Assembly: GCA_029245865.1 (NCBI GenBank) | Contig: JAQWOM010000004.1 | Span: forward strand, 85,413 to 149,412 | Direction of reading: 5' to 3' | DNA from: Planctomycetota bacterium | GTDB lineage: Bacteria > Planctomycetota > B15-G4 | Length of the DNA: 64,000 bases | In this document: positions 45,872 to 55,525 of the stretch, in pieces | Position numbering within the stretch: position 1 is the first letter of the stretch | How the letters are laid out: each line of letters begins with the position of its first letter | The notes under the pieces: model-generated | What the model saw: the letters and a program-made list of their open reading frames with translations, nothing else | What the model was told of the DNA's origin: nothing | The model's database searches: none | Program-made: the position numbers and the translations under genes

Positions 45872-47338
45872 ATGCCTGTTTCAGAACCTCCCGCCAGCCG
45901 AATCCAGTTCGCCTCCAGAGCCTCCGGAACCCTCAGAACTCCCTGGGCTGGACTCGTCGTCGCCTTCTGCGCCCTTCTGTCCTTCCCCGCCTGTGGTGAG
46001 GACCCGACGACTCCGAACGGCCAAACAGCCCGCGACTCGGCACCGGATGAGAAGGCCCAAAAGCCACTTTCGATCATCCTCATGTCGCTCGACACGATGC
46101 GACGAGACCATGTCGGCTTCTATGGGTATGAACGCAACACGACACCTTTTCTCGACGAACTCGCCGAGCGAAGCCTGGTCTTCGACAACGCCTACACGAC
46201 TTTCAGTTGGACGCTTGTTGCGCACATGAGCTTGATGACCGGGATGTATCCCAGTCAGCACGGCGTGTGGCGTGAAGACGCCGCCCTTCCCCCCAGCGTC
46301 CCAACCCTTGCTGAACGCCTGCACGAAAGCGGGTACTACACCATGGGATTCCATGACTCCCGATGGCTGGGAGAGCGCTACGGGTTTGCCCGAGGTTACG
46401 ACGTCTACTCGCGCCACCAAGGGGCCCCCATTGCCGAGCGACACATTGAACTCGCCATGGACGAACGCCCCAAAGACAAACCGTTCTTCATGTTCATTCA
46501 TCTCATGGACATACACAACGCGCCTCTCAAGCCCGGAGGGACGATGTACGAACCACCGGAGCCTTTTAACGAGTTGTTCATGCTTGAGCCTGAAAAACAA
46601 CTCGAGGGGCTCGACCCGGAAGCCGCCTGGGCCCGAAGCGACGGGATCACACCCGAACAACATGAGGCACTCGTTGCGCTGTATGACGGAGGCATTCGCT
46701 ACGTCGACACCAAGGTTGGAGAATGGGTGGAGCAATGGTGGAAAGCAGGCCTTCTCGACAACACGTTGCTGATCATCACATCCGATCATGGCGAGAGTCT
46801 CGACCAACGCGGCACAGGCTACGGAGGACATGGATTCGCCTTCAATGAAGGACTGCGCGTCCCCTTGATGATCCATTTCCCTGGGGATACGCGTGGAGGT
46901 GAGCGCGTCGCACAGCCTGTCAGCCTCGTCGACATCCTTCCCACCGTGTTGGACGGCTTGGATTTCGAACCCGATGCGCGCCTTCCGGGCTACTCACTTC
47001 TAGACGACGGCCCCGAAGACCGTGTCATCTACGCACAGCAACCCGACCGCATGGAGGCTTTTATCCGTTGGCCGTGGAAACTCCTTCGGCCTGCAGGCGA
47101 AAATGCTCACATGCTCCGGCTCTTCAACCTGGAGCAAGACCCGGAAGAACTGGAGCCGCTCACCCGAGACGATGTGGGTGACTCACCCTTCAAGCGCATC
47201 TCCAGAGACCTGGGACAGAGCGTCACAAGCGAACGCAATGCCTGGTACCAGCCTGAAGAACCCAATCCGGATGCTGGCCCACTTTCTCCTGAAGCAGAAG
47301 CCGCATTGAAAGCGCTCGGCTATCTGGGAGACGGCTAA
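45872..47338 (+). CDS. Sulfatase-family lipoprotein lacking the formylglycine Cys
   Basis: A 488-residue alkaline-phosphatase-superfamily protein. The ATG at 45872 gives a lipoprotein signal ending FPAC (Cys41). The fold is clear from ILMSLDTMRRDHVGFYGYE (metal Asp), the nucleophile region TTFSWTLVAHMSLMTGMYPS, SDHGESLDQRG and GHGFAFNEGLRVPLMIHFPG. At the sulfatase Cys/Ser position this sequence has Thr114 (SWTLVAHMS), as in a group of sulfatase-like proteins that may be phospho- or phosphonate hydrolases or transferases rather than sulfatases. It ends with the frequent motif ALKALGYLGDG. Convergent with the large lipoprotein gene (22 bp). Confidence 0.88.
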   Translation: MPVSEPPASRIQFASRASGTLRTPWAGLVVAFCALLSFPACGEDPTTPNGQTARDSAPDEKAQKPLSIILMSLDTMRRDHVGFYGYERNTTPFLDELAERSLVFDNAYTTFSWTLVAHMSLMTGMYPSQHGVWREDAALPPSVPTLAERLHESGYYTMGFHDSRWLGERYGFARGYDVYSRHQGAPIAERHIELAMDERPKDKPFFMFIHLMDIHNAPLKPGGTMYEPPEPFNELFMLEPEKQLEGLDPEAAWARSDGITPEQHEALVALYDGGIRYVDTKVGEWVEQWWKAGLLDNTLLIITSDHGESLDQRGTGYGGHGFAFNEGLRVPLMIHFPGDTRGGERVAQPVSLVDILPTVLDGLDFEPDARLPGYSLLDDGPEDRVIYAQQPDRMEAFIRWPWKLLRPAGENAHMLRLFNLEQDPEELEPLTRDDVGDSPFKRISRDLGQSVTSERNAWYQPEEPNPDAGPLSPEAEAALKALGYLGDG

Positions 47339-47360
47339 GACACCAGGACCCCGGTTGCCT

Positions 47361-50300
47361 TCAGTAGTCCATCCGCATGCGGACATAATCCACCTGCGGG
47401 CGATTGCTCTCGACGCCGAAGGGAAAAGAATCTGGATCAGCGGCTAGATCGAATTGCACCCGGAATCGCACCAACTCGTAACCATCGAGAGTTGTGAGAT
47501 CGGACACCCATGAAGTCAGGGAGAAGTTATCTGGCACATGGGAACCGGCGCGAATCGGGCGTGCGCCCTGAAACTCGAGCATCACGTGAGCATTGTCGGT
47601 CACCGCGTCTGCAATCGCCACACCATCATCCGGCGCATCGACTTTGATGTCGTTGAACGGAGCATCACCCTGCTGCCCCCCACCAAACAGGCCAGGCTCA
47701 CCGTGCCCCGCGTTCTTCACGTAATGAGCTGCAATGCCAAGCGTCGGTACCTTGGCCCCGATTTGCACTCGACCCACCTTGTCGGAAGGTGGTGTGCCGA
47801 GCCCTTCGTTGTGCGTTCCGTGCACGGCGTGGAAAAACGGAGGTGATCGCCCAAACTCGTCACGCTCTCGCACCGCCACGCCATTGAAGTCCAGCCATCT
47901 AGAAACGCCCAGGCTCGCCGTACCGAGCACGAGCGGCGACTTGGTCGGGTGCACAAGTGGCAACTTGCTCAGAGTCTCGTTCGGATCCACGACCATCTCG
48001 CCCGTGGCCTCGTCTTCAACCATGATGGGCGTCCCGTCCGGAACGTTGAGGTGAACCGAGAACGGAATGACCTCGTCGACATACGTCGTCCCCGGGTGCT
48101 TCGGGAAATCAGGGTGCGAGTTGGGGAAGTTTTTCTCTTCGAAGGTATCCGGATTCCACCCGTTGTACGCCTTGATGATCCACTCCGGTTGTGGTTCCCG
48201 AACCACGAGCCGCCCTCCTGACATGGGCCCTGACATCATCACGGTGTCGGACCAACGCTGTCCTGATCCCTCGGGGAACTCGTGGTAAAGACCGACAAGC
48301 CCCACCACCCCGTCTGTACTGGGAATGATCGGTGGGTAGGTCCCGTTCAGTACGTAGTATCGATCATAAGGCCCGAGCCCGCCCTCGTTGATGAAATACC
48401 GATAGTGCAAGAGGTCGATGTAGCGATAGTCATCGGGCAAGATCACGTTCATCAATCCGAACTCGGGATGATCTGCCTGTTTTGTCTGGGCGTCATCAGT
48501 CCAGAGGCCCTGCTTGATGAGAGCCTTCTGCTTGGCAAAGAGGAAGGCTCCCTCTTCGACCACAGGCAAGCCGGAAGCATCGCCCGAGTTCACCTGAATA
48601 AGGCCAAAGCCGCCATTCCCTCCATCGCCACGCCCGTAGTCGTGTACAAACGCCTTGAAGTCGATGGATTGGGCCGCCTGCGTCATGGAGTCTCGGCCGA
48701 AACCACCCGAGACATCCAACGAAGCCCCTTGCAGGACGCCAGTGGGAGAGCTCGCCGAGTCGATGTAAGAAGCCGAAATATGATCAGCATCTCCTTCGAT
48801 ACGCACCTGCCCCGCAGCCTGGACGATGATGGCACCACCACTCCCACCGCCTCCGCCGCCCGTCCAGTTGCTGTTCTGAATCATCTCGCCGCCACCGCCA
48901 TGCCCACCACTCGCGTCGAGATGCCCCGTGCGTGAGATGAGAATGTCTCCGAAGCTGCGAACCAGCACCGACCCACCGCCGCCACCGCCCCCACCGCCTC
49001 TTGAGTCGTAAACAGTGGGTGACAGCGACAAGGAGCCGAGGACAAGGCTTGGGTAATAGGGAGGTGCTGGAGGAGAGGGCAACGGGTTGCCCTGAATATT
49101 GTTACCCCAGATGGAGTGCCGCATGCTGTCAATGCGCGAGCCGCCTCCACCGCCTCCCTGCCCTCCGATGAGCACACTGAGTTCACCGTCGGGGCCAAAG
49201 AAGTCGTTCTCTTCATCATCATCGCGGAAGACAGCGTCACCTGGGAGTGCCCCGGGGTGAATCCTTACATGGTCATCCAGCGTGCCAGTCATGTAGACGC
49301 ACTGGGTGTGCTGCGCTCCCGGCAAGCCACCCGCAACGGCTTCGTCATTGCCGTAGACCGCGTCGTGCTTCTTGTCATCGAGCGGACACTTGTCGAATGG
49401 GAACCATATGCTGTTGGACTGAACCAGGAACGCCCCGCCCGCGGTGTGTGCCGGCCAGCCACGTATATGGAAGGAACCTCCTCCTCCTCCGCCTGGGCGG
49501 TGATGTTCAGTGCTGTCACTATTCGTCAGCTTGGGATATCCGCTCCCGGTCGGGTTGTATCCCAGGGTGGAGACGCCGCCCCGCCCGCCAAGTGGTTCGA
49601 AGGTCACCGCCCCAGAGGGCGAAACAATGGGGGCGATTCCGTTGTCACCCGTTTCAGGGGTGACGTAATGCGCCAAAGTCCCCGGGCCGGAGGGGTCAAA
49701 AAGAGACTGATGTGAATCGCCTCCGCGCCCAGCTCCGGGCCCACCCGGTCCACCCGCCATGGGCACAATGCCCGAGTCGAATGCACTGTCGCTGAAGCCA
49801 TTCGTGCCAGAACAATCGATGAGCCCGTGCAATTCGAAAGTGCGTGTTGCCGTGATCATGAGAGGCCGGCTGCCTCGAGCCACGATGCGCACTCCCTCTG
49901 GAATGATCACATCGCGGAACACGAAATGCCCTCCCAGAACAGTCACGGGCGAGTTGATTCCCGAAGTGGAACCATCGGCGAGTGGCAACAACTGAGCATC
50001 CGTGTCGAGCAAAACCACTTTGTAGTTCGCTCGAGAGCTATCCAGATCCGGTTCACCTGCCGTCGCCTTGCTACGGATGTAGGATAGTTCTGGAAGGTAC
50101 TCCGACGTCGCCTGCGGAAGAAAGTCGCCCAAGGGAATCGCGTCGGGAATCCCCACGGACGCCCTGAGCCCCCCACTAAACCCTGTGCCCGTGGAGAGCT
50201 TGGAAGCCCACTCGGCAATCGGCGCCAACCCGGTGGGCGTGGCATCCTCAAAATCCGTATCAGAAAATTGTTCCAGGAAGACATCGTCAATAACCGCCGA

Positions 50301-52322
50301 GCCTCCAAGGGTGGGTACGGCTGTCTCGACAGTCAGAAGCTCAAGAGCTCCCCAGGGATCTGCCTCTCCTTCCGGGTCAAAGTTGTATTCATTGACCCCA
50401 GAAAGCGAAGTCAGCGACACACGCTGCATGACCGCGATCTCTGCATGGGGCGGCAAGATTCCCACTGGCGACAGGCGAACCACGCTGCCCTCGTTGCCGT
50501 TCTCATCCAAGTTCACAACAACATCAAGATTCAGCACCCCATACGCCAACGCGCGAGCAGGGCTCTGGGCACCCGGTAAAGAACTCAACGGATGGCCAAA
50601 GGCCGCGACATCCGGCACCACGGGTCCAACAAGCCCGGCACCTGGTTGGTAGAGGTCGATACGGTCTGCCACTCGGTTCAGAGCGAGCAGTTCACCTTCA
50701 CTTCGAAAGACAACGTCGACGACCCCTTCCTCCAGGGCCAACACGAGGTCGGCAGGGTCTCCACCGAAAGTTCCAGCCGAACCGTCCGAAGCCGTCAATC
50801 CTGTCAAGCGCACCAGCGTGGGAGCGAGAGCTCCATTCACTTTCGCCAGAGCGTAGAGGCTCCCTGAAGGAGACTGCGCGAGGTCCAAGACGTCGAGGGA
50901 GTCATCCAGAGGTTCACTGCGAAACCCCACGACGCCATCTCCCACGGCAAGCCCGAGCAGTGCAGGCGCCCCCAACCCTTGTCCATCGAAAGCTCCTCGC
51001 TGTCTCACAACGGTGGGCATGAGTTCGTGAAGCCGGCGGGTGGCCCGGTCAAAACCCAGCAAGCGACCGTCTAGAAGGGTCAAGAGCCCCGTAAGATCAT
51101 CAAGTCCAGTGTCAATGGCAAGCGGCACCTGCGCCACTTCGTCCACTGCAAGTGCTGCATGAGTCGGGTCGCCTATCACATGGTCGATCACGGTCAGAAA
51201 ATCTGTTCCGCCCTCGACAGGCAACACCGCGAACAGAAGCCCTGGATCTGAACTCGGAGCGAGGCTCGAAGGAGACGTGTCAAAGCCCAACTCCGGTGAG
51301 GGCAGCGCTCCGCTGCCGTTCCCATGCATGAAGATGTCCGAGCCTGTGAAGCCGGGAGCAACCCCATCATGAAGTCCAGAGAGCGCGGGGAATGGTGCAT
51401 GCACACCAAACGTGTCCTCTGGCACATCGTGCGCCACGATCAGTCGAGTCGCTGCCGTGCGAAGGAAGAAGCTGGGCTCCCGAACTTCATCTCCGTCAAG
51501 ATCGCGCCCCAGGAGATTGTCTTCCGTCGGCACAAGGCCTTGGTCGTAACTCAGTACGAAATCCCTCGGCCCATCAGGGAAAAGCGGCAAACCGGTGGCC
51601 AAACTCTCGGTGCCATAGCTTGAAGGGCTGAAACCTGCCAGACCATCTGCCGGCTGCACGCCCACGACCCGGGGCGGCAACTCGTCACCCACTTGCGGGT
51701 AATAGAGCACTGGGTTGCTCGTCGTCCCAAACTTCACTTCACCTCCGGGACCTTGAAGGTTCGCGATTTTCGGGCCGGACGACGACACGCGTGCTGTGTA
51801 CATCGAAGCCGGGAACAGACCTGGCTGTGACTCAGTTGGCGCCGACAGAGTCACCTGAATCGGTGCGGTCGGCACTAAAGGGTGAAACTCGACGGTGTTT
51901 CCATTCAGCACGTAATCACCCTTTGCCAGGATGATCGACGGCAATGCCGGAGCTTGAACGGTTGGGTCAATCTCGGCCGGCGTCGTAAACACAGGCAGCG
52001 TCTGGCTGCTGAAAGAGCCGGTGGGCACTCCGTCAAAACGGAAAACAATGACCTGGTCCAGCGCCGCACCCAATGTCGCCGGGGTTGCGTTCAGATCTTC
52101 CATCGGAGGGCTGGTCGTCAGGTTGCCACCGATGTCGACAAATGCAATGTCCACCATATGCACTGTCGCCCCGGAGCCGGTGCCAGTTCCACCGCCACCG
52201 CCACCGCCGCCACCACCACCACCGCCGCCACCACCACAGTTCACGACCAACACGGCCACGACCGCGATCAGCAAATCGTCAAGGACACGGCGCCCTCTTC
52301 TGACGTGTGCTCCTCGAGGCAT
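47361..52322 (-). CDS. Giant Gly-rich surface lipoprotein with polyglycine linker
   Basis: A protein of about 1650 residues. From the ATG at 52322 the leader (MPRGAHVRRGRRVLDDLLI, then AVVAVLVVNC) is a lipoprotein signal. The lipobox Cys is followed directly by 16 Gly, then TGTGSG. Upstream in-frame starts exist (52391, 52460) but spoil the signal. The body has beta-rich, Ig-like or propeller-like segments with GFSPSSYGTESLATGL and DRDGDE-like loops (LLGRDLDGDEVREPSFFLR). A long region (about 900-1250) has Gly-rich turns (GGGGGGSGGAIIVQAAG, GGQGGGGGGSRID) typical of passenger-like secreted proteins of planctomycetes and myxobacteria. Function unknown; a cell-surface or matrix role is likely. 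Confidence 0.8.
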   Translation of the reverse strand: MPRGAHVRRGRRVLDDLLIAVVAVLVVNCGGGGGGGGGGGGGGGGTGTGSGATVHMVDIAFVDIGGNLTTSPPMEDLNATPATLGAALDQVIVFRFDGVPTGSFSSQTLPVFTTPAEIDPTVQAPALPSIILAKGDYVLNGNTVEFHPLVPTAPIQVTLSAPTESQPGLFPASMYTARVSSSGPKIANLQGPGGEVKFGTTSNPVLYYPQVGDELPPRVVGVQPADGLAGFSPSSYGTESLATGLPLFPDGPRDFVLSYDQGLVPTEDNLLGRDLDGDEVREPSFFLRTAATRLIVAHDVPEDTFGVHAPFPALSGLHDGVAPGFTGSDIFMHGNGSGALPSPELGFDTSPSSLAPSSDPGLLFAVLPVEGGTDFLTVIDHVIGDPTHAALAVDEVAQVPLAIDTGLDDLTGLLTLLDGRLLGFDRATRRLHELMPTVVRQRGAFDGQGLGAPALLGLAVGDGVVGFRSEPLDDSLDVLDLAQSPSGSLYALAKVNGALAPTLVRLTGLTASDGSAGTFGGDPADLVLALEEGVVDVVFRSEGELLALNRVADRIDLYQPGAGLVGPVVPDVAAFGHPLSSLPGAQSPARALAYGVLNLDVVVNLDENGNEGSVVRLSPVGILPPHAEIAVMQRVSLTSLSGVNEYNFDPEGEADPWGALELLTVETAVPTLGGSAVIDDVFLEQFSDTDFEDATPTGLAPIAEWASKLSTGTGFSGGLRASVGIPDAIPLGDFLPQATSEYLPELSYIRSKATAGEPDLDSSRANYKVVLLDTDAQLLPLADGSTSGINSPVTVLGGHFVFRDVIIPEGVRIVARGSRPLMITATRTFELHGLIDCSGTNGFSDSAFDSGIVPMAGGPGGPGAGRGGDSHQSLFDPSGPGTLAHYVTPETGDNGIAPIVSPSGAVTFEPLGGRGGVSTLGYNPTGSGYPKLTNSDSTEHHRPGGGGGGSFHIRGWPAHTAGGAFLVQSNSIWFPFDKCPLDDKKHDAVYGNDEAVAGGLPGAQHTQCVYMTGTLDDHVRIHPGALPGDAVFRDDDEENDFFGPDGELSVLIGGQGGGGGGSRIDSMRHSIWGNNIQGNPLPSPPAPPYYPSLVLGSLSLSPTVYDSRGGGGGGGGGSVLVRSFGDILISRTGHLDASGGHGGGGEMIQNSNWTGGGGGGSGGAIIVQAAGQVRIEGDADHISASYIDSASSPTGVLQGASLDVSGGFGRDSMTQAAQSIDFKAFVHDYGRGDGGNGGFGLIQVNSGDASGLPVVEEGAFLFAKQKALIKQGLWTDDAQTKQADHPEFGLMNVILPDDYRYIDLLHYRYFINEGGLGPYDRYYVLNGTYPPIIPSTDGVVGLVGLYHEFPEGSGQRWSDTVMMSGPMSGGRLVVREPQPEWIIKAYNGWNPDTFEEKNFPNSHPDFPKHPGTTYVDEVIPFSVHLNVPDGTPIMVEDEATGEMVVDPNETLSKLPLVHPTKSPLVLGTASLGVSRWLDFNGVAVRERDEFGRSPPFFHAVHGTHNEGLGTPPSDKVGRVQIGAKVPTLGIAAHYVKNAGHGEPGLFGGGQQGDAPFNDIKVDAPDDGVAIADAVTDNAHVMLEFQGARPIRAGSHVPDNFSLTSWVSDLTTLDGYELVRFRVQFDLAADPDSFPFGVESNRPQVDYVRMRMDY

Positions 52323-52518
52323 TGCAGGGGACCTTGGGTCGATGGAACCAGAACTTGGGAGTGGTGCCAACAGCCTGCGGCAAACCGCCATCACACGAGA
52401 ACTGAGGCCTACGCACGCCTCGCAATATTCTAACCCGCCAACAGCCCCGCGGACCGTCACAGCTGTTGAATCAGTGGACGCCCCCCCCCGCCTCGACTTC
52501 CATCATCCGGCCAGACTT

Positions 52519-54720
52519 TCAGGCCATGAGCTGATTCGCCTGCTCAGCGCCATCAAGGAATCGCTCGGTGTGCACAGGATCCGCCGTTCGACTGGCTTCC
52601 ATCGCCAAACGAGCGATTTCCCGGTAGACCGGATCCTCCGTTCTTTCGGCAAATTCTCCGGCCAAGAGCACCAGACGCAGGAGGTGGCGGAGCACAATCC
52701 CTTCGTTTTTTCCGAGGTCCCTGGCGGCGATAAATCGGGCGAAATCACCTCCCCCCTCGGCAATCCCACCGGCGATCCATTTGAGTTGAACCGGCACCTG
52801 CTCGGGAGAGGGCAACTCGGAATCGAAAGCGACCTGAAGCATTTCAGGGAAAGTCGGTGGCTTCTCTTGCTCTTCTTCCCAGAACGAACGATCGCGAGGA
52901 TCGGTCTCGGGCTCTTCGGCATCAGCGGCCTTGTCGACCTGCGCCACAACCACTCCCATCGAGATCATCAGCGGCACCATGACCTCGGTTTCCAATGGAC
53001 CCGGCTCGTAATCCACCGGGAGGTCTGTCCGCTTCACCACGCGCCAGGGCAATTCCAGCAGCGACTCAAGGACCACCAGCTTCTCGGCATCGCTGGCCGG
53101 GACCAGCTGCTTTGCCAACCACGCTCCGAAAAGCGGATTGATACTGCGGAAACCAAGAAGTTCCTCGATAGAGGGATCTACCAAAACCCGATCTTCACCC
53201 TCGACCCGCTCGACGTAGCCGCAAGCTTCCAGGTTCTCGACCATGGCGTCTAACTGCGCCTCGAACCCGGACAATTTGTCCGCACTATTGAAACGCTGGC
53301 CGAGAAACTTTCGAACAACGCTCAGGTCTCCACTGCGCGTCAACAGGTAGACCAAAAAGCGGTACGGGATCATGGAACTGCTGCGCAACTTCGCGGGCAT
53401 GGCGTCCACCAGATTGCGGTACTGTGCCTCGGTCCAGTATTGCTCTGTTTTTCGACGCGACGGGCGCTTTCGTTCAAGCGCTTTGCGCGCGCGCAAGATG
53501 GTCGGGTCCTTACTCTGAGCCGGGATCTGCTCGTACTTTTCCTTCCACCGAGCGATTTTGACGTCGTCCTCGTGCGCCATCACAAAGACGTCCCCTCGAG
53601 TGTCGTACTGAGGGCGCCCCGCGCGACCGAACATCTGATGTGCCCCCGAGGCCGGAAGAACTTTTCGTTCGCGGGGCTTCCCCTTCAGCAAACTTTTAAT
53701 CACCACGGAACGCGCCGGCAAGTTTACGCCTGCCGCCAGTGTCTCCGTACACACCACCAGCGGGATAAGCCGCGCGATAAACAAACGCTCGACCAAAGAC
53801 TTGAAGCGCGGCAGCAAACCCGCGTGATGCACACCCACACCGCGTATGAGCATCATCCGCAACTTGGTGGCGATACCTTTCGACAAATCTTCTCCTGCAT
53901 CTTTGATGACCGCCTCAATCTTTGCACGCGTCTCCTTGCTGATGAGCGGCAACCCTTTCAGTCGCTCGGCCATCTCCCAGCATTCGTCGCGAGAGAAACA
54001 AAACACCAGGGCCGGCGTGCGCAGAGTCCCGTCGTCTGACGCCTGCGCCATCTCGACAAGCTGCTCGGTGAGAAGCTTGTCCTCAACCCAGTGATAATCC
54101 AGAGGAACCTTGCGCTCTTCAGTCCGCACATAGGTCAGGTTTCGATCGTGCTTTTCTCTCTGCCAGATCACGAACTCGAGTGCGTTACCAACAGTTGCTG
54201 AAAGCAGCAACGCCCGGACGTGTCGCGGAAGCAGCGCCAGAGACAATTCCCAAACCACACCACGCTCTCGATCATTGAAGTAATGAAACTCATCCATGAC
54301 CACCGTCGTCACATCGTCAAAACTTTCTTCGGGTGACAACAAATGGTTGAGGAGGATTTCGGCGACGACGACTTTCACCAGGGCTTCGGGATTTTCTTTT
54401 CGGTTGCCGGTCAGCAAGCCGATGGCTTCGCGGGGATACCCCCACGCCTCCGCGCGGTCCTGCAATTCGGTCAACTTCTGATCTGTCAGGGCAATCAATG
54501 GCGTCGTGTAATACAGGCGCTGGCCAGTCTTGAGCGCCTCGAAGACAGCTGTTTCTGCAATGAGCGTCTTGCCCGTGCCCGTAGGGGCCGTCACAAGCAT
54601 CCCTCCGGTGCACTCGAACCAGCCCAGAACGGCCTCCTCCTGGAATGGATAGAGGTCGTAGGGCACGGCATCGATGAATGCCTCGCAGATCGCATCACGG
54701 TCAGGGGCATCACTGGGCAT
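52519..54720 (-). CDS. Ski2-like superfamily 2 helicase
   Basis: A 733-residue DEAD/DEAH-type helicase. Motif I is VTAPTGTGKTLIAETAVFEA, motif II MDEFHYFNDRERG, and motif III LLSATVGN. The C-terminal RecA domain has VGVHHAGLLPRFKSLVERLF, VVCTETLAAGVNLPARSVV and QMFGRAGRPQYDTRGDV, the pattern of Ski2/Mtr4/Hel308 enzymes. The C-terminal 250 residues are helical and may correspond to the winged-helix/DSHCT parts. RNA turnover or DNA repair are the usual roles; neither can be chosen from sequence. The ATG at 54720 is preferred over an in-frame start at 54804. Divergent from the sulfotransferase gene. Confidence 0.9.
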   Translation of the reverse strand: MPSDAPDRDAICEAFIDAVPYDLYPFQEEAVLGWFECTGGMLVTAPTGTGKTLIAETAVFEALKTGQRLYYTTPLIALTDQKLTELQDRAEAWGYPREAIGLLTGNRKENPEALVKVVVAEILLNHLLSPEESFDDVTTVVMDEFHYFNDRERGVVWELSLALLPRHVRALLLSATVGNALEFVIWQREKHDRNLTYVRTEERKVPLDYHWVEDKLLTEQLVEMAQASDDGTLRTPALVFCFSRDECWEMAERLKGLPLISKETRAKIEAVIKDAGEDLSKGIATKLRMMLIRGVGVHHAGLLPRFKSLVERLFIARLIPLVVCTETLAAGVNLPARSVVIKSLLKGKPRERKVLPASGAHQMFGRAGRPQYDTRGDVFVMAHEDDVKIARWKEKYEQIPAQSKDPTILRARKALERKRPSRRKTEQYWTEAQYRNLVDAMPAKLRSSSMIPYRFLVYLLTRSGDLSVVRKFLGQRFNSADKLSGFEAQLDAMVENLEACGYVERVEGEDRVLVDPSIEELLGFRSINPLFGAWLAKQLVPASDAEKLVVLESLLELPWRVVKRTDLPVDYEPGPLETEVMVPLMISMGVVVAQVDKAADAEEPETDPRDRSFWEEEQEKPPTFPEMLQVAFDSELPSPEQVPVQLKWIAGGIAEGGGDFARFIAARDLGKNEGIVLRHLLRLVLLAGEFAERTEDPVYREIARLAMEASRTADPVHTERFLDGAEQANQLMA

Positions 54721-54778
54721 GGGCGCACCATAGCAGGCGATGCCGTGAGCCGGCTCGGTGATACCATCCCCTCTCACA

Positions 54779-55522
54779 ATGCCTGCTGCTCTTCGCATCG
54801 CCATGTGGTCGGGTCCACGAAACGTCTCGACCGCCCTTCTCCGGTCCTTCGGCAGTCGTCACGACACCGTTGTCTTCGACGAACCGCTCTACGCTCACTG
54901 GCTGCGTGAGACCGGGTCCCCGCACCCAGGAGCAGAAGAGATTCAACGCCTTCACGAGACCGATTGGCGCCTCGTCGCACAGCAACTCACAGGCCCACTG
55001 CCCGACGGGAAAAAAGTCTGCTACCAGAAACACATGGCGCACCACCTGCTGCCAAGCATCGATCGAACATGGCTCGATCAAATGACACATGTGTTCTTGA
55101 TTCGCGAGCCACGCGCCATGCTGGCTTCTCTTTGCCGTGTACTGCCTCGCCCCGGACTCTTCGACACGGGGCTCCCACAGCAAGTGGAGCTCTTCGACCA
55201 CATTCTTTCGACAACCGGCACCGCACCTCCTGTCATCGACAGTGAAGATCTTCTGCGCGACCCCGAATCGGTGCTGCGTGCTTTGTGCACGCGGCTCGAA
55301 CTCGAATTCGACACGTCCATGCTGGCCTGGAAAGCTGGCCCACGGGACACGGATGGCTGCTGGTCTCCCTATTGGTACGAGACCGTTTTGAAATCAACGG
55401 GCTTCCAGCCTTACAGCCAATCCACGCCGTCGCTGCCGAGCAGCCTAGAGCCCATGCTTGAAGCCTGCGAGGAACTCTACCGAACGCTCCACACCCACCG
55501 CCTCGTGATGCAAGAGAGCTAA
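54779..55522 (+). CDS. Sulfotransferase-like protein
   Basis: A 247-residue cytoplasmic protein of the PAPS-dependent sulfotransferase-like fold. The 5'-phosphosulfate loop is IAMWSGPRNVSTALLRSFGS, close to the start, and a second nucleotide region is THVFLIREPRAMLASL (3'-phosphate loop with RxP). The ATG at 54779 is chosen over a GTG at 54758. The next gene, a class IV aminotransferase, begins 3 bp after the stop. Sulfotransferase-like and branched-chain-aminotransferase-like proteins of this kind are paired or fused in other genomes, which suggests a shared pathway, though I know of no proven reaction. Confidence 0.8.
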   Translation: MPAALRIAMWSGPRNVSTALLRSFGSRHDTVVFDEPLYAHWLRETGSPHPGAEEIQRLHETDWRLVAQQLTGPLPDGKKVCYQKHMAHHLLPSIDRTWLDQMTHVFLIREPRAMLASLCRVLPRPGLFDTGLPQQVELFDHILSTTGTAPPVIDSEDLLRDPESVLRALCTRLELEFDTSMLAWKAGPRDTDGCWSPYWYETVLKSTGFQPYSQSTPSLPSSLEPMLEACEELYRTLHTHRLVMQES

Positions 55523-55525
55523 CTC

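Noticed and set aside
45881..46876. Minus-strand open frame of 331 codons opposite the sulfatase-like gene
   Set aside because: Shadow of the sulfatase-fold gene; no family resemblance and no start signal.
52188..52235. CCA/CCG-type trinucleotide repeat as a non-coding satellite
   Set aside because: On the minus strand it encodes the Gly16 linker after a lipobox Cys in a long intact gene.
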